A stretch of 64,000 nucleotides of DNA from Sphingomonas citri (GTDB lineage: Bacteria; Pseudomonadota; Alphaproteobacteria; Sphingomonadales; Sphingomonadaceae): the NCBI RefSeq assembly GCF_019429485.1, contig NZ_JAHXZN010000003.1, forward strand, positions 62,001 to 126,000. The letters are read 5' to 3'. Within the stretch, counting starts at the first letter, position 1. Every line of letters begins with the position of its first letter. A program made the translations under genes and the position numbers. The notes under the pieces were generated by a model. It was given only the letters and a program-made list of their open reading frames with translations, had not been told where the DNA came from and made no database searches. Shown here piece by piece: positions 1 to 8,716 of the stretch.

Positions 1-57
1 GCGTCGCGGGCGGGGGGCAGTGACAGCGCGCCGCGGCGCCAACCGGGAAGAGGGACG

Positions 58-3000
58 ATGGGGGCGAACATGAGGCGGGCGGCCTGGCTGCTGGCGGGGA
101 CCGGGCTGGCGCTGGGCGCGACGATTGCCGCGCACGCCGACGTGCCGGGCAACGGCGGGCCGTACAACGTGCGCAGCCTCACCGGCGGCATCGGGATCGA
201 GCGCCCGCTCGCGCGCGCCGACGCGCTGGTCGCGGCGGGTGCGCCTTACACGCTGAGCGCCTGGGTGCGCGCCGACTCGGCGCAGGACGCCGCGGTCACA
301 CTGATCGCGCTCGGCGCCGCGCCGACTCAGCGCGCGCTGCTGCTCGACCGCGGCCGGCTGGTGCTGCGTGACGGGTCGGGGGTGGTCCGCGGGCCGGCGC
401 TGACCCCGGGCAAGTGGGCCCATGTCGCCGCAGTCTCGGACGGCGCACGCGCGACGCTCTACCTCGACGGGCGCCGCGTCGGCGGTGGCGCGGCGCGTGC
501 GACCGCGGTGACGCCCGTGATCGCGATCGCGCCGCCCGGCGCGGCGCATTACGGCGGCCAGCTCGTCGGCGCGACCGCGGAGAGCGGCGCGATCGACGCG
601 CGCGCGCTCGCCGCGGCGGCGCGTGCGCGCCCCGACTTCGACACGGTGCAGATGACCGAGATCGGCGTCGGCTGGCCGTTCCAGAAGACCGCCAATATCG
701 GGCTCACGGTCCAGCAGGACGCCTGGACGCTCCCCAGGTCGCGCGCCGACGCGACGACCCCGCCGGTCGCCAAGCCCGTGCCGCAGCGGCCGGTCATGCA
801 GCCGACCGCGCCGGGCCACTGGCAGCTCAACGGCTGGCAGCTCGCCGCCGCGCCCGAGGTAGCCGGTGACGGCGCCGCACTGTCGCGCCCCGGCGCTGCC
901 AAGGGTGACGTGTGGCGCGCCGCGACCGTGCCCGGCACCGTGCTCCAGACGCTGGTCGACCGCGGCGTCTACCCGGACCCCTATTACGGGCTCAACAACC
1001 TCCAGATCCCCGAGCGACTGGCCCGGCAGGACTATTGGTACCGCACGCGCTTCACCGTGCCGCCCGAGGCGGCGGGCAAAAGGCTGACGCTCGTCTTCGG
1101 CGGGATCAACTATGCCTCCGAGGTGTGGGCCAACGGCGAGCGGCTCGGGACCACGCGCGGCGCGTTCATCCGCGGCCAGTTCGCCTACACGCCGGTGGCG
1201 GGCGAGAATGTCGTGGCGGTGCGCGTCTCGCCACCGCCGCACCCCGGCATCCCGCACGAGCAGTCGGTCGCCGCGGGCGTCGGCGAGAACGGCGGCCAGC
1301 TCGCGATCGACGGTCCCACCTTCGTCGCGACCGAGGGGTGGGACTGGATCCCCGGTATCCGCGACCGCAACACCGGCATCTGGCGCCCGGTCGAGCTGGT
1401 CGCGACCGGCGCGGTCAAGATCGGCGACCCGCACGTCGTCACCGACCTGCCGCTGCCGCGCACCGACAGCGCCGACGTCTACGTCACCGTGCCGCTCGAC
1501 AACGCCGGCGCTGCGGCGCCGGTGACGGTGCGCGTCGCCTTCGACGGCGTCACGGTGGAGCGGCAGGTCACCGCCGCGCCGGGGCACAGCGAGGTCGCCT
1601 TCACCCCGCGCGACTTCCCGCAGCTGCGCGTCGCCAACCCGCAGCTGTGGTGGCCCAACGGCTATGGCGAGCCACACCTCTACGACGTCACCTATCAGGT
1701 GAGCGACGCCGCGGGCGTATCCGACCTGCGCAAGGGCCGCTTCGGCATCCGCGAGGTGAGCTACGACCTCTCGCTGTTCGATCCCGCCGGGGCGCTGCGC
1801 CGAGTCAACGTCCAGACCACCGACGGCGCGCTCGCGGGCACGAAGCTGATCGACGTGCGCCACGCCGCGATCAAGGAATCGCCGCGCGGCTGGGCCGAGT
1901 CGCTCACCCCCGCCGGCGCGACCTCCAGGGCGGTGACGCCGATCACCGAGACCCTGCCCGAGCCGCACCTCACGCTGCGCGTCAACGGCGTGCGCATCGC
2001 CGCGCGCGGCGGCAACTGGGGCATGGACGACGCGATGAAGCGCGTGAGCTACGACTGGCTCAAGCCCTTTTTCCGGCTTCAGCGCGAGGCGCACATGAAC
2101 GTCATCCGCAACTGGATGGGCAACAACGACGAGGAGGAGTTCTTCGATCTCGCCGACGAGAACGGCATGATGGTGCTCAACGATTTCTGGCAGTCGACGC
2201 AGAACTTCCAGGTCGAGCCCGACGACCCCTCGCTGTTCCTCGCCAACGCGCGTGACACGATCGCGCGCTACCGCAACCATCCCTCGATCGTGCTGTGGTT
2301 CGGCCGTAACGAGGGCGTGCCGTATCCCACGCTCAACGAGGGGCTCGACCAGGCGGTGTTCGAGCTGGACGGGACGCGCTGGTTCACCGGCAGCTCGAAC
2401 GTGGTCAACCTGCAGGGGTCGGGGCCGTACAATTATCGCCCGCCGGTCGGCTATTTTACCGATCTCGCCACCGGCTTCTCGGTCGAGACCGGGACGCCCT
2501 CGCTGTCGACAGCGGAGTCGATCGCCAGCTACGTGCCCGCCGCCGACCGCTGGCCGCTCGGCGACGTGCTGGCCTATCACGACTGGCACGTCAGCGGGAA
2601 CGGCGACACCAAGACCTTCACCGCGACGCTGGAGCGGATGTTCGGCGCGGGCACCAGCTTCGCCGACTTCGAGCGCAAGGCGCAGATGATGAACCTCGAG
2701 ACGCACAAGGCGATGTACGAGGGCTTCCTCGGCCATCTCTGGAGCAAGAACTCGGGGCGGCTGCTGTGGATGACGCACCCGGCGTGGCCGTCGAACGCGT
2801 GGCAGATCTACTCCTGGGACTATGACACGCACGCGGCTTACTATGGCGCGAAGAAGGCGACCGAGCCGCTCCACGTCCAGCTCAACCTGCCGGGCAACGA
2901 GCTGGTGGTGCTCAACACGACGCAGACCGCCGCGTCGGGGCTGACCGCGCGCGTGCGCGTGGTCGGGCTCGACAATCGCGAGCTGTTCGCGCGCGAGGAC

Positions 3001-3474
3001 CGGGTCGACGCCGCGGCCAATGCGGCGACGACGCTGGCGGCGGTGCCGCTCGACCGGCTCTTCGCCGAGCACCCGATGGTGCTGGTTAAGCTGGTGCTGA
3101 GCGACGCCGCGGGGACGACGGTGTCGGAGAATGTCTACTGGCGCGGTCGCGACGAGGGCGCCTATCGCGCGCTCAACGAACTCGCGCCGGTGGCGCTGGA
3201 GACGTCGGTGGCGAGCGCGACCGAGAGTGATGATCGGGTCGTGCGGGTGACGCTGAGCAACGACGGCGCCGTGCCCGCGCTCAACGCCAAGCTCACGTTG
3301 GTCGACGCCGCGGGCAAGCGCGTGCTGCCGGCCTATTACGACGACAATTATGTCGCGCTGCTGCCGGGGGAGAAGAAGGTGATCGCGATCCGCTATCCCG
3401 CGCGCGGCGCGACCGCGGCGGCGGTGACGCTGGCGGGCTGGAACGTGCGCGAGAGCAAGGTGGCGGTGAAGTGA
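58..3474 (+). CDS. Secreted glycoside hydrolase family 2 enzyme with N-terminal LamG-like domain
   Basis: An exported exo-acting beta-glycosidase of the GH2 beta-mannosidase / exo-beta-glucosaminidase type; the exact sugar cannot be told from sequence. Residues 1-27 form a signal peptide. Residues about 35-200 look like a LamG/concanavalin fold (TLSAWVRAD, GKWAHVAAV, ATLYLDG). The GH2 sugar-binding domain starts near 255, followed by the immunoglobulin-like domain and the TIM barrel. The barrel carries NWMGNNDEEEFFDLADENG and HPSIVLWFGRNEG, which places the acid/base at Glu752. A candidate nucleophile is Glu810 in FSVETGTPS. A beta-sandwich tail follows. The ATG at 58 follows a purine-rich AAGAGGG; an in-frame ATG at 70 is an alternative. 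The gene overlaps the next one by GTGA, so it heads an operon with two esterases. Confidence 0.88.
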   Translation: MGANMRRAAWLLAGTGLALGATIAAHADVPGNGGPYNVRSLTGGIGIERPLARADALVAAGAPYTLSAWVRADSAQDAAVTLIALGAAPTQRALLLDRGRLVLRDGSGVVRGPALTPGKWAHVAAVSDGARATLYLDGRRVGGGAARATAVTPVIAIAPPGAAHYGGQLVGATAESGAIDARALAAAARARPDFDTVQMTEIGVGWPFQKTANIGLTVQQDAWTLPRSRADATTPPVAKPVPQRPVMQPTAPGHWQLNGWQLAAAPEVAGDGAALSRPGAAKGDVWRAATVPGTVLQTLVDRGVYPDPYYGLNNLQIPERLARQDYWYRTRFTVPPEAAGKRLTLVFGGINYASEVWANGERLGTTRGAFIRGQFAYTPVAGENVVAVRVSPPPHPGIPHEQSVAAGVGENGGQLAIDGPTFVATEGWDWIPGIRDRNTGIWRPVELVATGAVKIGDPHVVTDLPLPRTDSADVYVTVPLDNAGAAAPVTVRVAFDGVTVERQVTAAPGHSEVAFTPRDFPQLRVANPQLWWPNGYGEPHLYDVTYQVSDAAGVSDLRKGRFGIREVSYDLSLFDPAGALRRVNVQTTDGALAGTKLIDVRHAAIKESPRGWAESLTPAGATSRAVTPITETLPEPHLTLRVNGVRIAARGGNWGMDDAMKRVSYDWLKPFFRLQREAHMNVIRNWMGNNDEEEFFDLADENGMMVLNDFWQSTQNFQVEPDDPSLFLANARDTIARYRNHPSIVLWFGRNEGVPYPTLNEGLDQAVFELDGTRWFTGSSNVVNLQGSGPYNYRPPVGYFTDLATGFSVETGTPSLSTAESIASYVPAADRWPLGDVLAYHDWHVSGNGDTKTFTATLERMFGAGTSFADFERKAQMMNLETHKAMYEGFLGHLWSKNSGRLLWMTHPAWPSNAWQIYSWDYDTHAAYYGAKKATEPLHVQLNLPGNELVVLNTTQTAASGLTARVRVVGLDNRELFAREDRVDAAANAATTLAAVPLDRLFAEHPMVLVKLVLSDAAGTTVSENVYWRGRDEGAYRALNELAPVALETSVASATESDDRVVRVTLSNDGAVPALNAKLTLVDAAGKRVLPAYYDDNYVALLPGEKKVIAIRYPARGATAAAVTLAGWNVRESKVAVK

Positions 3475-5204
3475 GGCGTGCGCTGCTCGCCGCGCTGGCG
3501 CTGGTGGGAATGGCGGCGGCTGCCGCAGCGGGAGCGGCCGACCTCGACGGTCGCGGGCCGAGCGAAGGCCGTCTTTCCTCGCCCTTGCGTCATCCCGGAC
3601 TTGTTCCGGGATCCACGTCGCCGCGCACCTACCGAGCCGTGGACGTGCGGAACGGTGGATCCCGGACCAAGTCCGGGATGACGGAGGTGGGGATCGGGCG
3701 CTCATCGCCGACATCGACGGACACCGTGTTCATGCACACGCAGGAACCCGGCGCCGCGAACGCCGGCGCTCGTGACCCTGGACTCCTGCGTCCGCAGGAG
3801 CACGCCGCGGCCCCCGTTGCGCGCACCAGCCTCGGCAACGTGCGCGGCACCAGCGCGGGCGGACACCTCGTCTTCCGCGGTCTCCCCTATGCTGCGCCGC
3901 CGCTCGGCCCGCGCCGCTTCGCCCCGCCGGCGCCGCCCGCGCGCTGGCCGGGCATCCGCGACGCCGCCGCGCCGGCCGCCGCCTGCACCCAGCAGGATTA
4001 CACTTGGAACCGCGCCGATCACCTTCACCAGTCGGAGGACTGCCTGACGCTCGACGTCGGCACCGAATCGCTCGCCGGCCGTCGCCCCGTGCTCGTCTGG
4101 ATCCACGGCGGCGCCAATTACGCCGGCTCGCCCGGCGACATGGCCGAGTCGCCGATCGTCGCGCGCGGCATCGTCATGGTCGGCGTGCGCTACCGGCTCG
4201 GCGCGCTCGGCTTCCTCCATCACCGTAGCGCCGGCGGCGGCAACCTCGCGACCCAGGACCAGATCGCGGCGCTGCGCTGGGTCCGTGAGAATATCGCGCG
4301 CTTCGGCGGCGACCCCGACCGGGTCACGATCGCGGGCGAGAGCGCGGGCGCACAGGATGTCGGGCTGCTCGTCGCCGCGCCCGCCGCGCGCGGGCTATTC
4401 CGCCGCGCCATCATGGAGAGCGGCACGCCCGGCTTCGGCCTGCCGTGGCGCTCGCGCGAGGAGGCGCTGCGGCTCGGCGACCAGGTCGACGACGCGCTCG
4501 GTGCACGCGGCGACGCCGACGCGATGCGCTCGGTCGCGGCCTGGCCGCTGCTCGTCGCGGGCGAGACGACGCATGACCAATTGCTCACCGACGACAGCTA
4601 TCGCTGGCTGCGCACCACCGTCGACGGCACCGTCTTTCCCGCGGCGCCCGACCGGCTGCTCGCCGCCGCCCCGGATGTCGACGTGCTGATCGGCACCAAC
4701 CGGATCGAGCTCGACCTGCCCGGCGGGCACACCCGCCGCGACGCCTTCGTCGCGCTGAGCTACCCCGGCCACGAGGCGGAGGCGCGGCGCTTCTACCGGC
4801 TCGACCAGCCCGAGCCGCGCGCCGACCCGGCCGATCGCGACGGCACGCGCGACCAGCGCATCGCCACCGACGCGACCTTCCGCTGCCCGGCGCAGCGCTT
4901 CGCCGCGACGATGCGGGGGCGCGGCGGCAAGGTGTGGCGCTACCTGTTCGACGGCAGCGCCACCGGCGCGCCAACCCGCCACGCGCTCGAGATCCCGTTC
5001 ATCTACGCCGACCAGCCGCTCGGCCGGCTTCACCTGATCGACTATTGGGCCAATTTCGTGAAGACGGGCGACCCGAACGGCGCCGGCCTGCCGAGCTGGC
5101 CCGTGGCCGACGCGGCGCAGACCTTTCTCGCGCTCGACGCGGCCGGCGCGCGCGCCGCTGTCCCACCTGCCAATGACGTGTGCAACTGGGGAGACTCGCT
5201 GTGA
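3471..5204 (+). CDS. Type-B carboxylesterase, secreted, with two palindromic repeats read in frame near the N-terminus
   Basis: An alpha/beta-hydrolase of the carboxylesterase type-B family, probably deacylating a plant-derived or aromatic ester. The GTG start overlaps the GH2 stop (GTGA). Residues 1-23 are a signal peptide. The esterase body begins near residue 117 (TSLGNVRGT, then FRGLPYAAPP), with EDCLTLDV, the oxyanion loop WIHGGANYAGS, the nucleophile Ser291 in GESAG and probable catalytic His504. Between signal peptide and body lie about 90 extra residues. They correspond to an inverted repeat (nt 3588-3683, read as LRHPGLVPGS and GSRTKSGMT) and a second repeat (nt about 3738-3804). Both keep the frame open. 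Whether the protein is still exported and folded is unknown; it may be a functional gene with an inserted linker, or a decaying one. Confidence 0.85.
   Translation: MRRALLAALALVGMAAAAAAGAADLDGRGPSEGRLSSPLRHPGLVPGSTSPRTYRAVDVRNGGSRTKSGMTEVGIGRSSPTSTDTVFMHTQEPGAANAGARDPGLLRPQEHAAAPVARTSLGNVRGTSAGGHLVFRGLPYAAPPLGPRRFAPPAPPARWPGIRDAAAPAAACTQQDYTWNRADHLHQSEDCLTLDVGTESLAGRRPVLVWIHGGANYAGSPGDMAESPIVARGIVMVGVRYRLGALGFLHHRSAGGGNLATQDQIAALRWVRENIARFGGDPDRVTIAGESAGAQDVGLLVAAPAARGLFRRAIMESGTPGFGLPWRSREEALRLGDQVDDALGARGDADAMRSVAAWPLLVAGETTHDQLLTDDSYRWLRTTVDGTVFPAAPDRLLAAAPDVDVLIGTNRIELDLPGGHTRRDAFVALSYPGHEAEARRFYRLDQPEPRADPADRDGTRDQRIATDATFRCPAQRFAATMRGRGGKVWRYLFDGSATGAPTRHALEIPFIYADQPLGRLHLIDYWANFVKTGDPNGAGLPSWPVADAAQTFLALDAAGARAAVPPANDVCNWGDSL
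3588..3683. repeat. Palindromic dispersed repeat inside a coding sequence (family A)
   Basis: Two 29-base arms (3588-3616 and 3655-3683) are inverted copies of each other with one mismatch: CGTCATCCCGGACTTGTTCC continuing to GATCCAC. The spacer is 38 bases. Related elements with the same CGTCATCC...GGATC ends lie at 25644-25740 and 33471-33568 in this window, both between genes. This copy is translated in frame within the carboxylesterase. Confidence 0.9.
3738..3804. repeat. Dispersed repeat (family B) inside the carboxylesterase gene
   Basis: Its right part, CTGGACTCCTGCGTCCGCAG followed by GAGCACG, contains the small hairpin CTCCTGCG/CGCAGGAG. The left part carries CCCGGCGCC. The copy at 5943-6018 shares CCCGGCGCC and CTGGCCTCCTGC-TCCG-AGGA-CACG, and a third partial copy is at 17213-17241. 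The left border is approximate. Confidence 0.65.
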
Positions 5205-5920
5205 TCGATCGTCGCGCCGCGCTGCTGGGAGTCGCCGGTGGTATCGCCGCCGGGGCGCTCGCCACACCTGCCGCGGCGGCGGACGACGCCGCCGAGCGCC
5301 GGCTCCACGAGGACTGGCCGTGGCTCGGCCGCTACGCCGCGGACAACCGCCGGCTGATCGAGGCGCGTGCCAAGGTCGGCATCGTCTTCCTCGGCGACTC
5401 GATAACGGAGGGCTGGGGCAGCAAGCGGCCGGGCTTCTTCACGCCGGGGCGCGTGAACCGCGGCATCGGCGGGCAGACCACGCCGCAGATGGTGCTGCGC
5501 GTGATGGCCGACGTGGTCGCGCTGCGCCCGCGCGCGCTCCACCTGATGGCGGGCACCAACGACATCGCGGGCAACACCGGGCCGATGACGCCGCAGCAGA
5601 CGCGCGACAACGTCACCGCGATGATCCAGCTCGCGCGCGCCAATCGGATCGAGGTGCTGCTCGGCGCGATCCCGCCCGCGGCGAACTTCCCCTGGCGACC
5701 GGGGCTGGAGACGGTGGCGCCGATCCGCGCTTTCAACGCCTGGGCCCGCGAGGCCGCGCCGCGGCTGGGCGCGCGCTTCGTCGATTACACGCCCGTGCTG
5801 GCGGATGCGGCGGGCGGGATGCGCGCGGGGCTGGCCTATGACGGCGTCCACCCGACCGAGCGGGGCTATGACGCGATGGCGACGGTGATCGAGCCGGTGC
5901 TGCGCGGGTTGAAGCTGTAG
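5201..5920 (+). CDS. SGNH/GDSL-family esterase, exported
   Basis: An SGNH-fold hydrolase. Block I is GDSITEGW with the catalytic Ser, then GIGGQT with the oxyanion Gly, GTND with the Asn, and DGVHPTERGY with the Asp and His. The family includes acetyl-xylan esterases and other polysaccharide deacetylases, which fits its place behind a GH2 enzyme and a carboxylesterase. The GTG start at 5201 overlaps the upstream stop as GTGA, the same arrangement as at 3471. It gives VIDRRAALLGVAGG, a Tat-like leader with an arginine pair, ending near ATPAAAA. An in-frame GTG at 5180 is possible but less likely. The protein is 239 residues, normal for a single-domain SGNH enzyme. The substrate is inferred only from the neighbours. 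Confidence 0.85.
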   Translation: MIDRRAALLGVAGGIAAGALATPAAAADDAAERRLHEDWPWLGRYAADNRRLIEARAKVGIVFLGDSITEGWGSKRPGFFTPGRVNRGIGGQTTPQMVLRVMADVVALRPRALHLMAGTNDIAGNTGPMTPQQTRDNVTAMIQLARANRIEVLLGAIPPAANFPWRPGLETVAPIRAFNAWAREAAPRLGARFVDYTPVLADAAGGMRAGLAYDGVHPTERGYDAMATVIEPVLRGLKL

Positions 5921-5942
5921 CAAGGTGTCCGGCTGGCGACTG

Positions 5943-6018
5943 TGCTCCCGCTGAGGCGAGAGCCCGGCGCCACCAGCGGGACACTCGGTCGCTCTGGCCT
6001 CCTGCATCCGGAGGAACA
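5943..6018. repeat. Dispersed repeat (family B) between convergent genes
   Basis: It shares CCCGGCGCC and the CTCCTGC-TCCG-AGGA-CACG block with the copy at 3738-3804. It lies in the 117-base gap between the SGNH esterase (plus) and a small membrane protein (minus), where its hairpins could also help end transcription. Confidence 0.6.
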
Positions 6019-6037
6019 CGTCATAGCGAAGGCTTGC

Positions 6038-6235
6038 TTACTTCTCGTCGCGGCGAGAGTTGGCGAACAGGACCGCCGCCGCCACCGCGGCCGAGCCGAT
6101 CCCCGCCGCCAGCCAGGTCTTGCCGCCCTGCCAGCGGCGGTCGCGGCTCTTCTGCGCCGCCTTGCCCGCGCCGGCTTCCTCGTGCGCCTTGGCGGCGGCC
6201 ACTTCGGCGAGGATCTCGTTGGGTTGGTCGCTCAT
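6038..6235 (-). CDS. Small membrane protein downstream of tgt
   Basis: A 65-residue protein of unknown function. It has an N-terminal charged, probably helical stretch ([17 protein letters not shown]), then an Arg/Lys-rich segment ([11 protein letters not shown]), one transmembrane helix ([19 protein letters not shown]) and a short charged tail. Positive charges before the helix predict a cytoplasmic N-terminus. The ATG overlaps the tgt stop as ATGA, so it is probably translated by coupling with tgt. Beyond this linkage nothing in the sequence indicates its role. Confidence 0.75.
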   Translation of the reverse strand: MSDQPNEILAEVAAAKAHEEAGAGKAAQKSRDRRWQGGKTWLAAGIGSAAVAAAVLFANSRRDEK

Positions 6236-7380
6236 CGGGTCTCTCCTTTGCCCGCGCCATAACGCGCGCGGAACGCGTTGGCGAACGTCGCCAGCACGCC
6301 CTGCGCGATCGCCGTGCGCAGGTCCGCCATCAACGCCTCGTAGAAGGCGATGTTGTGCTCGGTCATCAGCATCGCGCCGAGGATCTCGCCGCTGCGCACC
6401 AGATGGTGGAGATAGGCGCGCGTCCAGGTGGCGCACACCGCGCAGCCGCAGTCCGGATCGAGCGGCGCCTGGTCCTCGTTGAAGCGCGCGTTGCGGATGT
6501 TGATCGGGCCGTCGCGCGTGAACGCCTGGCCGGTGCGCCCCGAGCGGGTCGGCATCACGCAGTCGAACATGTCGACCCCGCGCTCGACCGCGCCGACGAT
6601 GTCATCGGGCTTGCCCACGCCCATCAGGTAGCGCGGCTTGTCGACGGGAAGCTGCGCCGGCGCATAGTCGAGGCAGCCGAACATCGCTGCCTGCCCTTCG
6701 CCGACCGCGAGCCCGCCGATGGCGTAACCGTCGAAACCGATGTCGACCAGCGCGTCGGCCGAGGCGCGCCGCAGCCCCTCGTCGAGCGCGCCCTGCTGGA
6801 TGCCGAAGATCGCATTGTGCTCGGCATGCGCGCCGCCGCCGTCGAAGGCGTCGCGGCTGCGCTTGGCCCAGCGCATCGATCGCTCCATCGCCGCGGCCTG
6901 CACCTCGCGCGTCGAGGTGGTGGGGACCAGCTCGTCGAACGCCATCACGATGTTCGAGCCGAGCAGCCGCTGGATCTCGATCGAGCGCTCGGGCGTGATC
7001 AGGTGGCGCGTGCCGTCCAGGTGCGAGGCGAAGGCGACGCCCTCCTCCGAGCGCTTGGTCAGCTCGCTCAGGCTCATCACCTGATAGCCGCCCGAGTCGG
7101 TGAGGATCGGCCGCTCCCACCCCATGAACTCGTGGAGCCCGCCCAGCCGCGCCACCCGCTCGGCGCCGGGGCGGAGCATGAGGTGATAGGTGTTGCCGAG
7201 GATGATGTCGGCGCCGGCGCGCTCGACGTCGGCGGGCTTCATCGCCTTCACCGTCGCGGCGGTGCCGACCGGCATGAACGCGGGGGTGCGGATGTCGCCC
7301 CGCTCCATCCGGATCGTGCCGGTGCGCGCGGCGCCATCGGTGGCGTGGACCTGGAAGGCGAAGCGTGGCGCGGCGCTCAT
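6232..7380 (-). CDS. tgt: Queuine tRNA-ribosyltransferase
   Basis: Exchanges guanine-34 of tRNAs with GUN anticodons for the queuosine precursor preQ1. The 382 residues match the usual bacterial length. Visible hallmarks are the substrate-binding LTDSGGYQ with Asp95, the nucleophile region [17 protein letters not shown], and a zinc site in [20 protein letters not shown] (three Cys plus a His). The start overlaps the stop of the EF-hand gene upstream (ATGA), and its own stop overlaps the next gene. The three are therefore one tightly coupled operon read on the minus strand. Confidence 0.97.
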   Translation of the reverse strand: MSAAPRFAFQVHATDGAARTGTIRMERGDIRTPAFMPVGTAATVKAMKPADVERAGADIILGNTYHLMLRPGAERVARLGGLHEFMGWERPILTDSGGYQVMSLSELTKRSEEGVAFASHLDGTRHLITPERSIEIQRLLGSNIVMAFDELVPTTSTREVQAAAMERSMRWAKRSRDAFDGGGAHAEHNAIFGIQQGALDEGLRRASADALVDIGFDGYAIGGLAVGEGQAAMFGCLDYAPAQLPVDKPRYLMGVGKPDDIVGAVERGVDMFDCVMPTRSGRTGQAFTRDGPINIRNARFNEDQAPLDPDCGCAVCATWTRAYLHHLVRSGEILGAMLMTEHNIAFYEALMADLRTAIAQGVLATFANAFRARYGAGKGETR

Positions 7381-7991
7381 CGCGCGCGCTCCGCCTCGGG
7401 CGCGTCGGCGTCGGGCGGCGGCGTGTCACGCCCGCCGCGCTTCCCGTCCTTCCCGCGACCGTCGCCGCGATCCGGCTTCCTGGCGTCCTCCTTCTTCGGC
7501 GGCCGGCGCCCAGCGGTCGGGCCCTGCGCGTCGACCGGCATGGTGCGATAGGTCAGCAGCTCGGCGCGGCTGACGAGATGGTCACCGTCGCGGTCGTAGC
7601 GCGCGAACAGCCGCGAGAAATGATCCTCCAGCTCGTCGAGCGTGACCGCGTCGTCGTCGTTGCGATCCACCTCATAGGGGCTGGGCAGCGCGTGCTGGTC
7701 GCCGAGGAAGCGCTTGGCCCAGTCGGAGAAGGCGAGGTAGCGCAGCTTGCCCGTCTTGGCGGTGTCGATCGCCTCGAACGAGCGACGCACGCCCTCCTCG
7801 AGCTCGGCGCGATCGACCATCGCGTCGCCGTTCGAATCGAAGGTGGCGATCATCATCGCCACCGGCTCGGCGACGAGCGTGGCGGGGGTCTGCGGCGCGG
7901 CGGGCAGCGGCGCGCGGACGGTGACGGTCTCGCCCTCCTGCTGCGGGAGCGGCGCGGGCGCGGCGGCGAGGAGCAGGGCGAACGCGAACAT
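7377..7991 (-). CDS. EF-hand calcium-binding protein, probably exported
   Basis: Three EF-hand-like loops are visible: [28 protein letters not shown] and [14 protein letters not shown]. Each has the alternating Asp pattern and a closing Glu. The chosen ATG gives [18 protein letters not shown], a short hydrophobic leader consistent with export. An upstream in-frame ATG at 8045 would add 18 residues. The C-terminal 50 residues are Lys/Arg/Asp/Pro-rich and probably disordered. The stop overlaps the tgt start (ATGA). Its role, calcium buffering or sensing in the envelope, is inference from the loops only. Confidence 0.78.
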   Translation of the reverse strand: MFAFALLLAAAPAPLPQQEGETVTVRAPLPAAPQTPATLVAEPVAMMIATFDSNGDAMVDRAELEEGVRRSFEAIDTAKTGKLRYLAFSDWAKRFLGDQHALPSPYEVDRNDDDAVTLDELEDHFSRLFARYDRDGDHLVSRAELLTYRTMPVDAQGPTAGRRPPKKEDARKPDRGDGRGKDGKRGGRDTPPPDADAPEAERAR

Positions 7992-8716
7992 GCCGCCGTC
8001 CGTGGCAGAAGCGGCGGCGCGGGCCAAGGGGCGGGTGTGTCGCATGGCCGTCGGCGACGAGGCCGAACCGTCCGGCCAAGTAGCGGCGGTGGCGGGCTTT
8101 CGTCGTCCAGATCGGGGCCGCGGCGGGCGCGAATGTTGCGAATGTTGAGTCGCCGGCGGTTCGCGCGAACGTTGAGTCCGGCGCGGGCGGGTGGGCGGTC
8201 TCGGTTAACGGGCGTCGCTGACGAGATCCTGGCCGGCGACGATGAGACAGAGCGGTCGTGGATGTGGCACGCCCTTTCGGTGTAGGACAGCCGGCGTGGA
8301 GGCAGGCCGCAGATCCACCCCGGCACGGGGAGGGGGACCGCCGCGCGCTAGCGCGGTGGAGGGGGCTGTCCGCGCAGCGCCGCGCCTGCGAACGCCCCTA
8401 CACCAGCCTTCGACTGTCGTGCAGGTGGAATTGCCCCCGGCAATTTCAGCCATGTCCCGGGGACATGGCGACCTGCTCGACCCTCCCCGCGAGCGGCGAG
8501 GATCTGAGGGGTCGCTTCGCCCGGGCCACCGCTACCATCACCAACCCCGCCGCAGACAGCGCGCTCGTTCTCGGCTCGGACCGGCAGTCGAGGTGAGTGA
8601 CGTCCGTGAGTCGCACCACCGGCTTCCCACCCGAGCCCGGCGCGCGCCTTCACCGCCCCTGTTCGCCCCGCGCGCGCTCGGCTAAGCGCCGCCGGGCACG
8701 GGGAACGGAGTGCGGC
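7992..8716. other. 725-base non-coding region with direct repeats and palindromes
   Basis: No supportable gene is seen here. It lies between the divergently read EF-hand gene and the porin gene, so promoters for both must lie in it. It contains near-identical direct repeats (GCGAATGTTGAGTC at 8138 and GCGAACGTTGAGTCCGGCG at 8165, with a partial copy GCGAATGTT at 8129). It also holds a perfect palindrome CGCGCTAGCGCG (8344-8355) inside a G-rich block, and two adjacent hairpins at 8429-8445 and 8449-8469. The last three resemble parts of a dispersed intergenic element. Confidence 0.6.
8429..8469. repeat. Two adjacent perfect hairpins
   Basis: AATTGCC-CCC-GGCAATT (8429-8445) is followed after three bases by GCCATGTCCC-G-GGGACATGGC (8449-8469). 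Arms of 7 and 10 bases match perfectly. There is no T-run, so neither looks like a classic intrinsic terminator. Side-by-side hairpins suggest a short dispersed element, but only one copy is present here. Confidence 0.7.

Noticed and set aside
4395..5267. 290-codon minus-strand open frame opposite the carboxylesterase
   Set aside because: Antisense to a conserved esterase; no domain, Arg/Ala/Gly-biased shadow.
7825..7845. TTCGAATC resembling a tRNA T-loop
   Set aside because: It lies in the EF-hand coding sequence and has no acceptor or anticodon stems around it; no other tRNA-like fold was seen in the window.
8242..8685. 147-codon plus-strand open frame in the gap before the porin
   Set aside because: It runs through palindromic repeat DNA, is Arg/Pro-rich and has no start signal or domain.
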